Shown in pieces: positions 1 through 9,376 of a DNA stretch of 39,107 nt. A program made the translations under genes and the position numbers. Position 1 is the stretch's first letter. Every line of letters starts with the position of its first letter. The stretch spans positions 1 through 39,107 of the forward strand of contig JAAWSW010000004.1 of NCBI GenBank assembly GCA_022801735.1, in the 5' to 3' direction. The notes under the pieces were generated by a model. It was not told where the DNA came from. It was given only the letters and a program-made list of their open reading frames with translations, and searched no databases. The stretch is from Bacilli bacterium (GTDB taxonomy: Bacteria; Bacillota_I; Bacilli_A; RF39; UBA660).

Positions 1-19
1 AAGACACAATTGTGTCTTT
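1..19. terminator. Perfect palindrome aagacacaattgtgtctt with T-run, adjacent to the 3' end of der
   Basis: AAGACACAA/TTGTGTCTT palindrome followed by TTT; window edge truncates the other side. Confidence 0.5.
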
Positions 20-1333
20 TTATTGTTCTCCTTTATTTTTGAAATTAAGTACAATCGGAGTACCTTCAAAATCAAAGTTTTCCCTAATCTTATTTTCTAA
101 ATATCTTTTATAAGAAAAATGAAGTAAACCTTTACTATTAACTTGAATATTAAATGTAGGTGGTTTTATCCCAACTTGCGAAGAAAAATAAATTTTCATT
201 CTTCTACTTTTATATGTAGGTGGTAAATTAAGTGAATATGCATCCATAATAACATCATTAAGAACACTCGTTTTAATCTCCTTGCATGCATTATCATGAG
301 CCTTTAAAATCATTGGCATTAATGTATGAATACGCTTTTTAGTTAATGCTGATAAAAATACAATTGGAGCATAAGGCATAAATTGGAAATTATTTCTAAT
401 CTCATTCGTAAATTCCTTCATTTTTTTATCCTTATCCTCAATAACATCCCATTTATTAACTACAATAACCACAGCCTTACCAGCCTCTAATGCATAACCA
501 GCAATATGTTTATCATGTTCAATAATACCTTCTTCAGCATTTAAAACAATTACACATACATCAGAACGATCAATAGCCTTTAAAGATCTTAATAAACTAT
601 ATTTTTCAACATTTTCATAAATCTTACCACGTTTACGCATACCTGCTGTATCAATAACCACAAACTCTTCACCATGATAAGTAAATAGTGTATCAACTGC
701 ATCTCTAGTAGTTCCCGCCACATCACTAACAATAACTCTTTCTTCATTTAATAAAGCATTTACCAAACTACTCTTTCCAACATTTGGTCTTCCAATAATA
801 GAAAATTTAATAATACTATCATCATAATCATCTGGTATTTCTTTAAAGTCTTTCGTAACTTCATCAAGTAAATCATAAATACCAAAATTTTGTTCACCAC
901 TTAAAGGTACATACTGTTCAAAACCAAGTTCATAAAAATCATATTCATGATCTTTATAACTTTTAGAATCAGCCTTATTAATAGCAACAATTACATTCTT
1001 ACCACTACGCATTAAAATATCTCTTACCAAATAATCATTGGAAGTCAAACCTTCCTTACCATCAACAACAAAGACTACAACATCTGCCTCATCAATAGCC
1101 AGTTCAGCTTGTCCTTTAATTTCATCATTGAATTTACCTTCAGTGATATCAATACCACCAGTATCAATCAAATGAAAACTATAATCATAATAACTTACAT
1201 TACCATAAATTCTATCACGAGTTACTCCAGGTGTATCCTCAATTATTGCCATTTTACTCCCAACCAAACGATTAAAAATAGTACTTTTTCCAACATTTGG
1301 TCTTCCAACTAAAGCAACTACTGGTTTTCGCAT
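20..1333 (-). CDS. der: Ribosome biogenesis GTPase Der (EngA), double Era-like GTPase
   Basis: Two G domains: [14 protein letters not shown]...DTPGVTRD...NKAD and [14 protein letters not shown]...DVAGTTRD...NKWD, plus C-terminal KH-like domain. Confidence 0.98.
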   Translation of the reverse strand: MRKPVVALVGRPNVGKSTIFNRLVGSKMAIIEDTPGVTRDRIYGNVSYYDYSFHLIDTGGIDITEGKFNDEIKGQAELAIDEADVVVFVVDGKEGLTSNDYLVRDILMRSGKNVIVAINKADSKSYKDHEYDFYELGFEQYVPLSGEQNFGIYDLLDEVTKDFKEIPDDYDDSIIKFSIIGRPNVGKSSLVNALLNEERVIVSDVAGTTRDAVDTLFTYHGEEFVVIDTAGMRKRGKIYENVEKYSLLRSLKAIDRSDVCVIVLNAEEGIIEHDKHIAGYALEAGKAVVIVVNKWDVIEDKDKKMKEFTNEIRNNFQFMPYAPIVFLSALTKKRIHTLMPMILKAHDNACKEIKTSVLNDVIMDAYSLNLPPTYKSRRMKIYFSSQVGIKPPTFNIQVNSKGLLHFSYKRYLENKIRENFDFEGTPIVLNFKNKGEQ

Positions 1334-1337
1334 AATA

Positions 1338-1817
1338 TCACCTCACTATTTTTCCTTTTCTTATTATATTATCTGCTTCTATACCATAGATAATTTTTGA
1401 ATGCTCAAGTAATTTACCCATTTGTATATCAGATACTTGATTTTTTACTTTAATATAAAGTTTATCATTAAATTTATATAAAACAAAATATTCTAAATTT
1501 TGTTTATTAACATCTGAAATTTCATACAAAAAAGAACCATGAATTACTTCTGTATTCATCTCTATTTGATTACTGAAGTAATCCAAATATTCTAATTCCT
1601 CTTTTAATACTTCAATTATTACACCATAATTCATATCCACATATAATTTAACTATATAATATCCATCAAATTCTATATCATATTTAGTAGATATTTTAAG
1701 AAATAAACGTTTCATATATTTTTGAAGCATTTCTTTATCAGAAAAATCCAAACTATGAATATACATTTTATTCAAATATAAAACTAATTTATCATCCTCA
1801 TATACAAGTTTCATCAT
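1338..1817 (-). CDS. Conserved hypothetical protein between der and engB
   Basis: 159-aa ORF in tight spacing with der; no recognised motif. Confidence 0.75.
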   Translation of the reverse strand: MMKLVYEDDKLVLYLNKMYIHSLDFSDKEMLQKYMKRLFLKISTKYDIEFDGYYIVKLYVDMNYGVIIEVLKEELEYLDYFSNQIEMNTEVIHGSFLYEISDVNKQNLEYFVLYKFNDKLYIKVKNQVSDIQMGKLLEHSKIIYGIEADNIIRKGKIVR

Positions 1818-1861
1818 ATCACCTAAAATAGTGTATGAATATAGGGTATAAATGTAACAAA

Positions 1862-2452
1862 TTAAAGAGTATTTTCTATTTTTTTCATAACCTCTTCTTT
1901 ACCAGTTTTGTTTACGCTAGAAAACATTATAAAATCATCACCAACAACTAACTCCAAATCATCCAAAATTGCATTTCTTTGTTTTTGTTGTAAAGTAATT
2001 CCAATTTTATCAACTTTAGTAGCAACAATAGTAACTGGTATTTTATAATATTTCAAATAATTATACATCAAGATATCATCATTAGTTGGACGATGTCTAA
2101 AATCCACAAGCAAAAACACCTGTTTCAAATTTTCACGATTAACCAAATAATCCTCAATCATTAAACCAAATTTATTTCTTTTAGTTTTACTAACCCCAGC
2201 ATACCCATACCCAGGTGCATCAACCAAATAAAATTGATCATTAACATTATAAAAATTAATTGTCTGAGTTTTTCCAGGCCTACCAGAAGTTCTCGCATAA
2301 TTTTTTCTATTAACTAAAGTGTTAATAAAACTACTTTTTCCAACATTAGATCTACCAATAAGTAAATATTCTGGTTTTTCATCTGTTGGATATTGACTAC
2401 GGCGCACTGCTGACATCACTAAATCAACTGATTGTATCTTCATATATTTCAC
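1862..2452 (-). CDS. engB: Ribosome biogenesis GTP-binding protein EngB/YsxC
   Basis: LLIGRSNVGKSSFINTL, GRPGKTQTINFYNV, DAPGYGYAGVSK, VATKVDK motifs. Confidence 0.97.
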   Translation of the reverse strand: MKYMKIQSVDLVMSAVRRSQYPTDEKPEYLLIGRSNVGKSSFINTLVNRKNYARTSGRPGKTQTINFYNVNDQFYLVDAPGYGYAGVSKTKRNKFGLMIEDYLVNRENLKQVFLLVDFRHRPTNDDILMYNYLKYYKIPVTIVATKVDKIGITLQQKQRNAILDDLELVVGDDFIMFSSVNKTGKEEVMKKIENTL

Positions 2453-2515
2453 CCAATTTCAAATAAAATTATAACAAATAAGCATATATGTGTCAAAATT
2501 AATAAGTTTGTTTTA

Positions 2516-3490
2516 TTATCTGCTTTTAACCTTTTGCATGCCTTTTTTTACTTTACCAATAATAGTTTGACCAGTTTTACGCATTCCAACTGTTTCACGA
2601 CATCTAGAAGCAAGTTCGATACTACTATGTAAATCAATCTCTTTAAAAAATCTTCTAATAGTTTGAGCAACCTTTTTTCTATCGTTAAGTTCCTTTGGAA
2701 TCACATTATATAAATAATTTCTTAGGCAACTAGGTAATTCATCAATTTGCTGTTTTAATGCTTCTTCATCCTGTGATTTTCTATAAACTAGTCCTTCAGG
2801 CCCTTTTTCACCTTCGCACCAATCAACATAAAATTCTGGCAAAGATAAATAAGTTTGCTCAAAAAAGTCATATGAACCTTCTAAAATGTTAGGAATTTTA
2901 TTAGGATCTTCACAATGAACGAGCCTTCTAAAATCACCTAAATATGATAAACTAACAATCGTTTCCAAAAGTTCCTGTGAATTTAAAGAATCTGATTCAT
3001 GCATAAGTAAAGCCGCTCTTGCTGCTGATTTATAATTAAGTCTCATTAATGCAGGTAATACGCCATCACTATTATCAACAATTAAAGTTGTTGGCTTTTG
3101 AAAACGCCCTGCTAACGAAAAACATGACCAATTTTTTAAATCACCATATAATAATCTTTTATCAACTACCATAAGTTTATATTCATGGTTACCAAAGGTT
3201 GCAAAAAAACACCCAAGTGATTCTGGAAAACTCGCTGAATGACTTTGTTTTTCTATTTCTGCAATATCAATTAAATTTTTCCAACCCGCTTCCCTATACA
3301 TGCTAGGATTTTGAAGAAGATTTTTTGCATGCCACAAAGATGGATTATCAACCGAAATAATCAAATCCATAGATTTTTCCTCATCTATCATACTATCTTG
3401 TTCAAAATATCCACTGCCATATGCAGTTACAGAATTAACTTCCGGTAAAACACTAATTAATTCTTGAGTTTCTTCTTGTATACTTTTCAT
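2516..3490 (-). CDS. Tam41/Mmp37-like nucleotidyltransferase (putative CDP-diacylglycerol synthase), copy 2
   Basis: AYGSGYFEQ...MDLIISVDNPSLWHAKNLLQNPSMY and LLYGDLKNWSCFSLAGRFQKP resemble Tam41/Mmp37; paralogous to the adjacent ORF. Confidence 0.75.
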   Translation of the reverse strand: MKSIQEETQELISVLPEVNSVTAYGSGYFEQDSMIDEEKSMDLIISVDNPSLWHAKNLLQNPSMYREAGWKNLIDIAEIEKQSHSASFPESLGCFFATFGNHEYKLMVVDKRLLYGDLKNWSCFSLAGRFQKPTTLIVDNSDGVLPALMRLNYKSAARAALLMHESDSLNSQELLETIVSLSYLGDFRRLVHCEDPNKIPNILEGSYDFFEQTYLSLPEFYVDWCEGEKGPEGLVYRKSQDEEALKQQIDELPSCLRNYLYNVIPKELNDRKKVAQTIRRFFKEIDLHSSIELASRCRETVGMRKTGQTIIGKVKKGMQKVKSR

Positions 3491-3505
3491 AATATTCCCC
3501 CTGTA

Positions 3506-4375
3506 CTACTTCCCTTTTTTACGCTTTAATTTTTGTGCTACATATTTGATAGATTTAATAGGTCCAGTTGTTAATAATCCTTTAACAGTTTGTGACATAC
3601 TTTGATTTCTATTCTTGTTAACCAAAAACTGTCTTATACCATCACTTATAGTCCCTTTATAATCCATCAAATACTTTTGCATATCATCAGGTAATGTTTT
3701 AATATCCTCTTCTTCTACTACTACATTACCCCGTTTGAATTTCAATTCCTTCCCATATGTATCATGATAAAAATCAAATCTTCCCTTTACTATATTTAAA
3801 ACTTTATCAGGATTCTCTGCAATCCCCATTCTTGTATCACCAAGATAAGAAAGGCCTGCTAAAATAGTATAAAAATACTCTTCATCATATTCACCTTTCC
3901 CTAGCAACAATTTCGAACTAAGTAAACCAGCATGTCTGTTATATTCAATAGCAGACTCTATTTCCTTTGGCGCCTTTACAACTAAAATAGGTTTCTGCAT
4001 TCTACCAGCCATATAAAAGGTTTCCCAATTTTTTAAATCTGCTAAAAAGTCATCTTTTTCAATTGTTCCAATCTTATACTCTTGACCATTGAATGCTATA
4101 TATGTCATATAAGTTATTTTTCCACCTTTTCTCATATACCTTCTAGAAGCAAATTTAAAGAATAACTTACCTGAAAAAGAATAATCACGAGGATTTAATT
4201 TGATATTTTCTTTATGCCACTGCTTTAAATTATTTACTACTACAATAAGGTCAATTTGTGGTTTTCTATTCTCCTGACCATATTGTACGTTAATCCCAGA
4301 ACCATAACCAATAACTGCTACTGTTTCTGGTCTATTATCCATAAATTTCAAAATTTCTTCTTCTGGTTTCACCAT
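3506..4375 (-). CDS. Tam41/Mmp37-like nucleotidyltransferase (putative CDP-diacylglycerol synthase), copy 1
   Basis: GYGSGINVQYGQ...IDLIVVVNNLKQWHKENIKLNPRDYS and DFLADLKNWETFYMAGRMQKPI; same architecture as 2516..3490. Confidence 0.72.
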   Translation of the reverse strand: MVKPEEEILKFMDNRPETVAVIGYGSGINVQYGQENRKPQIDLIVVVNNLKQWHKENIKLNPRDYSFSGKLFFKFASRRYMRKGGKITYMTYIAFNGQEYKIGTIEKDDFLADLKNWETFYMAGRMQKPILVVKAPKEIESAIEYNRHAGLLSSKLLLGKGEYDEEYFYTILAGLSYLGDTRMGIAENPDKVLNIVKGRFDFYHDTYGKELKFKRGNVVVEEEDIKTLPDDMQKYLMDYKGTISDGIRQFLVNKNRNQSMSQTVKGLLTTGPIKSIKYVAQKLKRKKGK

Positions 4376-4644
4376 AAATCCTCCTATAATTATTTCCTAC
4401 AATTGTTACAAATTAATTAAAACAAATATAGTACACAATATTATAACACAATATCCTTTTTCTGCACCATTTTTTATTATAAAATATCAAAATATTCTAA
4501 CAAAATTATACCACAAATATTAATATAATCATATACAAAATAACAGCCGCATATAATAAACAATAATAAAAAATAACATTTTTCAATAAAATATATTGAT
4601 TTTTTATAAATTATATGATACAATTTATAAGCAATGTTGTTTTT

Positions 4645-4721
4645 GGGGAATTAGCTCAGTTGGCTAGAGCACCTGCTTTGCACGCAGGGGGTCAAGGGTT
4701 CGAGTCCCTTATTCTCCACCA
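4645..4721 (+). tRNA. tRNA-Ala(TGC), CCA encoded
   Basis: GGGGAAT/ATTCTCC acceptor stem, anticodon loop TTTGCAC, TTCGAGTCC T-arm. Confidence 0.97.
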
Positions 4722-4732
4722 ATATGTTAATT

Positions 4733-4762
4733 AAAACCGTTGAATTTCAACGGTTTTCTTTA
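4733..4762 (+). terminator. Rho-independent terminator after tRNA-Ala
   Basis: AAAACCGTTGA-att-TCAACGGTTTT followed by a T-rich tract. Confidence 0.85.
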
Positions 4763-4932
4763 TTTTTTAGAATTCCTGACCCCTCTGCATGCAAAAAGTT
4801 CATCACATTTTTGTTAGAAAATATAATGAAACAATAATATAACTAACTTTTATATATTTCCCTCCCATTTTTTTCTAAATTAATGTATAATATAAAAAAT
4901 AGGAGTGATTGGATGAATTCGTTGTGGGCTGT

Positions 4933-5685
4933 ATGTTGTATAATATTGTGATTTGTGATGATAATTTAAATGATTTAAATATAATTACAGAAAAAATAAG
5001 TAATTATTTTGATCAGCAAAAAAATATATATTTTAAAATTCATTCATTTAATGACTATAACAATAAATTTATTGACTTTATTTATAATAATAGATTAACT
5101 AATCTAATTTATTTATTGGACATTGAAACTCCTAGTGGAGATGGATTTGATATAGCGAGAACCATAAAACGATTCGATGCCAATATTCCAATTATTTATA
5201 TAACTGGCCACCATGAAAAGCACATTAATAAAGCACTTAAAAGTTGCGATATGGATGGCTATATAAATAAATTTAATAATTTAGAAAATGAGTTAATAGA
5301 AAAATTTGATAAAATTTTAGCTGAAAAAGGTAAAAAATACATATTTCATATCAAAGGTAATAATGTCACATATATTTTAAATGTTAAAAATATTAATTGT
5401 TTTACTACTGATATTGACAGAAAAAACCAAATAAGAATAATAGGAAATTATTATCCAAATATACATTTAAGCATAAGATCTTTATATATACAGTTAGATA
5501 GTCGCTTTATAAAAACACACCAATCTTGTATTGTAAATTTAGATAATGTCAAAGAATTTGATATAAAAAACAAAATAATATATTTTAAAGATAAAAGCCA
5601 TACAGATTTAATTTCTCGTAACTTCTTTAAAAAGAATAAAGAATGGTTATTGGAACACTATTCGGACAAAATTATTTTTAAATAA
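4933..5685 (+). CDS. AgrA-like response regulator with receiver and LytTR DNA-binding domains (orphan)
   Basis: IVICDDN...YLLDIETPSGDGFDIAR...ITGHHEKH receiver and FIKTHQSCIVNLDNVKEF LytTR motif. Track ORF starts at a TTG (4909); ATG at 4933 is the likelier start. Confidence 0.88.
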   Translation: MLYNIVICDDNLNDLNIITEKISNYFDQQKNIYFKIHSFNDYNNKFIDFIYNNRLTNLIYLLDIETPSGDGFDIARTIKRFDANIPIIYITGHHEKHINKALKSCDMDGYINKFNNLENELIEKFDKILAEKGKKYIFHIKGNNVTYILNVKNINCFTTDIDRKNQIRIIGNYYPNIHLSIRSLYIQLDSRFIKTHQSCIVNLDNVKEFDIKNKIIYFKDKSHTDLISRNFFKKNKEWLLEHYSDKIIFK

Positions 5686-5783
5686 CTTTACTTGCAAAAA
5701 CCTTCTACACAAGGTTTTTAATTAATAAACTGCTGTAATAAATAATCTCATTTATAATTAACAATTTAAACAAAATTAAAAAC

Positions 5784-5813
5784 ACCATTCATTAAATGAA
5801 CGGAGTTTTTTAA
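5784..5813. terminator. Imperfect inverted repeat with flanking A/T tracts, probable terminator
   Basis: aaaaacaccattcat-taa-atgaacggagttttt hairpin followed by T-run. Confidence 0.6.
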
Positions 5814-5989
5814 TCAAACAAATTATATTTATATATATTTCATAAAACTAAACTTTACTAACTTCTAAGTTTTTATAAAAAATTGAATAATCCAAGTTTG
5901 CAAAATGTCACGGATTTTTACAGAATGTCACATTTCTATTTATTTCTTATTTAAAATATGATAACCTTATGCTAGGAAAGGAGAAGGTT

Positions 5990-6133
5990 ATGAAAGTTAA
6001 ATATAGGAAACTACAAAACGTAATATTTTTGAAAATTAAAAAAGAAGATAAAGAAATATTTATCATCAATGAAAAATACAAAAAAAGGCTAGAATGCTCT
6101 GGCAAGCAAACTAGCAATTATACGAAAAAATAA
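5990..6133 (+). CDS. Small 47-aa basic ORF, function unknown
   Basis: ATG after AAAGGAGAAGG Shine-Dalgarno; MKVKYRKLQNVIFLKIKKEDKEIFIINEKYKKRLECSGKQTSNYTKK; not in the supplied ORF track. Confidence 0.5.
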   Translation: MKVKYRKLQNVIFLKIKKEDKEIFIINEKYKKRLECSGKQTSNYTKK

Positions 6134-6337
6134 CAGCACGAACCATTGTTTTTTCGCACTTCAATTTTAACACTTTTCAAAAAAAAATACAAGATTGGAG
6201 GAAATAATATACCAATTAATAATGAAATTAATGAATAATAAAAAGAAGATAATACATAAAAAGATAGAATTCTTTTTTATAACAAAAACTCTGGGAATGA
6301 ACTGAACCCCATAAGTTGGACAGTTTATAAGTAGTTT

Positions 6338-6556
6338 CTAGTTAGAGGATTGTAACCTGTAATTTACAGGAGACAGTCCTTTTAATTTTACTTTAATTCT
6401 ATCATGATTATAATAATAAATATAGTCATCTATTGCTAAAATTAACTCATCTATTGTTTTATATTTATCTTCTTGGTCATAAAACATTTCTGTTTTTAAA
6501 AGTCCAAAGAAATTTTCCATCATGCCATTATCCATACTGTTGCCTTTTCTGGACAT
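6338..6556 (-). pseudogene. IS3-family transposase OrfB, C-terminal fragment
   Basis: KQSMSRKGNSMDNGMMENFFGLLKTEMFY...YYYNHDRIKVKLKGLSPVNYR; N-terminal DDE core missing. Confidence 0.9.
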
Positions 6557-6579
6557 ACTTTGTTTAATTCCTTTATTTT

Positions 6580-6795
6580 TTAATCTTTGTTGATCATCCT
6601 TTCCTTATCTTGTGCGGAATAATATTTATTTTTAACTGTTCTTAAAGCATCAAATCCATGTCTATCAATCAATCTGATAGTATATTTTATTAATTCTATA
6701 TTCACTTTGTATTTTTTTACTAATTTACTTAATGATAATCCTTTTTTTCTATCTTTGTACATATCTATTTTATCTTCGTAACTTAATTTGCTCAT
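6580..6795 (-). pseudogene. IS3-family OrfA N-terminal HTH fragment
   Basis: MSKLSYEDKIDMYKDRKKGLSLSKLVKKYKVNIELIKYTIRLIDRHG; runs out of frame into the OrfB fragment. Confidence 0.85.
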
Positions 6796-6854
6796 ATAAA
6801 AACCTCGTTTCTATGTCCTAGAAACGGGGTTCATATCATATCCAGAGTTTTTTT

Positions 6855-7718
6855 CTATTTAAGTTCTAATTTTTTATATAATTCATCTAAATTACTAGCA
6901 TCATCAGTATAACCACCAATTTCAGATACAACTTTCTTATCCTTAATGGCTAAAGTAAGTGGAGTACCCCAACTATCATTTTCATTAAAATAACTTAATG
7001 AATTAGTTAAAGCTGATCTATCTGAGTCTGATAAAGTATCAATTTGAATAACATAAATTGGTAAATTATTCTTTTCAGTATACTCACCAATTATTGGATT
7101 AAACTGTTGACAATATCCACAACTTGTTTGTTCTAAAACCAATACAAAAGGATTTCCACTATCATATAAACACTTATATTGTTCGTATGTAATTTCAGCT
7201 ACATTTTCATATTCTTCAGTCGCTTTTACATCACAAGCAAACTTTGATAAATTTGACTCTTTTAAGAATGTATTTAATTTATCACTATCACTTAAAATTG
7301 ATTCTTTAAAATTATCAATTTTCTTACCTTTAAATACAATAATAACATCATTTTTAAATGAATCATCATTATACTTTAATTCCTTTTTTATCACTTTCAT
7401 ATCTTCATCAGAAATATTTTGAACATCTAAATAATATAAAGCATGACCAATTTGTTTTGCTGACTTATTCAAAATGCTCTTCTCTTTTTTACTTAAATCA
7501 TTAGCAACTACTAATGCATTTTTATCCTTGCTCTCATATAAACATTGATATTGTTTATAATTCACTTTTCCAAGTTTTTCATAATCTCCATCTGCTTTTA
7601 CACCACATATAAATGTTCTATCTTTTTCAGGCCAAAAACTAATAAGTAAAATTAATCCAATAACTGCCACGATAACAACAAATATAGTAATTAAACGTTT
7701 ATTCTCATTCATATTCAT
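6855..7718 (-). CDS. Membrane-anchored thioredoxin-like protein with duplicated domain
   Basis: N-terminal TM segment; second repeat carries SCGYCQQF (CxxC). Repeats: FICGVKADGDYEKLGKVNYKQYQCLYES and FACDVKATEEYENVAEITYEQYKCLYDS. Confidence 0.8.
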   Translation of the reverse strand: MNMNENKRLITIFVVIVAVIGLILLISFWPEKDRTFICGVKADGDYEKLGKVNYKQYQCLYESKDKNALVVANDLSKKEKSILNKSAKQIGHALYYLDVQNISDEDMKVIKKELKYNDDSFKNDVIIVFKGKKIDNFKESILSDSDKLNTFLKESNLSKFACDVKATEEYENVAEITYEQYKCLYDSGNPFVLVLEQTSCGYCQQFNPIIGEYTEKNNLPIYVIQIDTLSDSDRSALTNSLSYFNENDSWGTPLTLAIKDKKVVSEIGGYTDDASNLDELYKKLELK

Positions 7719-7775
7719 ACCTCTTTCCTATATAATAATAACATATTTTAATTATTTTATCTACCTATTAATTAC

Positions 7776-7801
7776 GAAAAAACAAGCATTTGCTTGTTTT
7801 T
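7776..7801. terminator. Terminator hairpin downstream of htpX
   Basis: AAAAACAAGCA-tt-TGCTTGTTTTT. Confidence 0.75.
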
Positions 7802-7806
7802 CTACA

Positions 7807-8685
7807 TTATTGAATATTTTGTAATTTATTAATACGATTAGAAGTACTAGGATGTGTACTCCATAACGAGTCGCGATTTTTTCCTTTTAAAGGATTAACT
7901 ATAAACAAAGATTCAGTCGCTTTATTTACTTGCATATTCTCATTTTCAGTTTCTAATTTATTAAGGGCGCTAATTAGACCTTCCCTATTTCTTGCTATTT
8001 CCACTGCACTTGCATCAGCCAAATATTCACGATTACGTGATATTGCTAATTTAAGTAATGTAGCAAATATAGGCGATAAAATAACAAAAACTAAACCAAT
8101 AAGCATTAAAACTGTCCCAGCCTTATTATCATTATCTCTATTGCTACCGAATATTAAACTTCTAGAAAACATATCAGATAAAATTGTTACAAAACCAACC
8201 ATAACAATTGCAATAGTTGATACCAATATGTCATAATTTTTAATGTGTGATAACTCGTGTGCCAATACACCTTCTAATTCATACTTATCTAACTTATTTA
8301 AAAGACCAGTTGTAACACATATAACTGCATGTTCAGGATTTCTTCCCGTTGCAAAAGCATTTAATGCAGATGTCTCCATAACATAAAGTTTAGGAAGTGG
8401 TAATCCCGCACTTATGCATAAAGATTCCAAAGATACATTAAGTTGTAAAAATTCCTCTCGAGTTGCTGGTCTTGCACCATTAACACTTAAAATCATTTTA
8501 TCAGAATTATAATACGATATAAAAGCCGAAAGAAAAGCAAAACCTAACCCTATAGCACCTGCTATATAAATATTATCACAGAAAAATAAAGAAAGAAAAT
8601 AAACCAATAAAGTAACAAAAACAAAACATAATGTAATGATTAATCCAGTTTTTAATTTATTTTTACGTACATCTCTTAATATCAT
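7807..8685 (-). CDS. htpX: HtpX-family M48 zinc metalloprotease
   Basis: LAHELSHIKNYDI (HExxH), multiple TM segments, NREYLADASAVEIARN. Confidence 0.95.
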   Translation of the reverse strand: MILRDVRKNKLKTGLIITLCFVFVTLLVYFLSLFFCDNIYIAGAIGLGFAFLSAFISYYNSDKMILSVNGARPATREEFLQLNVSLESLCISAGLPLPKLYVMETSALNAFATGRNPEHAVICVTTGLLNKLDKYELEGVLAHELSHIKNYDILVSTIAIVMVGFVTILSDMFSRSLIFGSNRDNDNKAGTVLMLIGLVFVILSPIFATLLKLAISRNREYLADASAVEIARNREGLISALNKLETENENMQVNKATESLFIVNPLKGKNRDSLWSTHPSTSNRINKLQNIQ

Positions 8686-8686
8686 T

Positions 8687-9220
8687 TTATAATTCCACCT
8701 TTACTATTTTTTTGTCTTCTTCATTTACTTTAAAGTATTCCTTCTCTTTATATCCAATCATTTTAGCCATTATATTATTTGGAAAAACTGTAATAGCAGT
8801 ATTATAATGTTGAACTGTATCATTATAAAATTGTCTAGCAAAGGCAATTTTATCTTCTGTTCCAGTCAATTCAATTTGTAAGTTTTTAAAAACTTCATTT
8901 GCCTTTAAATCAGGGTAATTTTCTGAAAGCATTAATAATTTATTCAAACTATTACTAACCTTCTCGCTATTTTTAGCTATTTCACTCATCGATGTTACAG
9001 CATTTCTAGCGTTAACAACATCAATTAGTACTTGGCTCTCATAAGTTGCATATCCCCTAGTAACTTCTACTAAATTAGGAATCAAATCAGCACGTCTCTT
9101 TAATTGATTATCAATTTGTGACCATGCATTCTTACATCTGATATTTAATTTTACTAAATAGTTATATAAAATAATTAATAAAATAACAATAACCACTATA
9201 ATTATCAAAAATATTTTCAT
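8687..9220 (-). CDS. lemA: LemA family protein
   Basis: N-terminal TM, CKNAWSQIDNQLKRRADLIPNLVEVTRGYATYE, YNTAITVFPNNIMAKMIGY; paired with htpX. Confidence 0.95.
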   Translation of the reverse strand: MKIFLIIIVVIVILLIILYNYLVKLNIRCKNAWSQIDNQLKRRADLIPNLVEVTRGYATYESQVLIDVVNARNAVTSMSEIAKNSEKVSNSLNKLLMLSENYPDLKANEVFKNLQIELTGTEDKIAFARQFYNDTVQHYNTAITVFPNNIMAKMIGYKEKEYFKVNEEDKKIVKVEL

Positions 9221-9376
9221 TGTAATCTCATCCTTCCAATTAATAATATTTTACCACACTTATCCCTATTTTTAAAGTTAACTTCCTTCTTATTAATATT
9301 ATGTTTCATTTTCTTGTTTTTCACATTTAAATTTAATTAATTTTTTTAAATAAAAAAGCAGGAATTTGATAGACGA

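Larger units (their letters stand above)
6284..6852 (-). mobile_element. Internally deleted IS3-family (IS150-like) element
   Basis: Terminal inverted repeats: left AAAAACTCTGGGAATGAACTGAACCCC, right (reverse complement) AAAAACTCTGGATATGATATGAACCCC. They enclose an OrfA N-terminus and an OrfB C-terminus only. Confidence 0.88.

Noticed and set aside
1109-2632. Plus-strand ORFs 1109..1312 and 2432..2632
   Set aside because: Mostly antisense to der and to the Tam41-like gene (2432..2632 begins in the engB upstream region); no SD or family resemblance, compositional shadows in AT-rich DNA.
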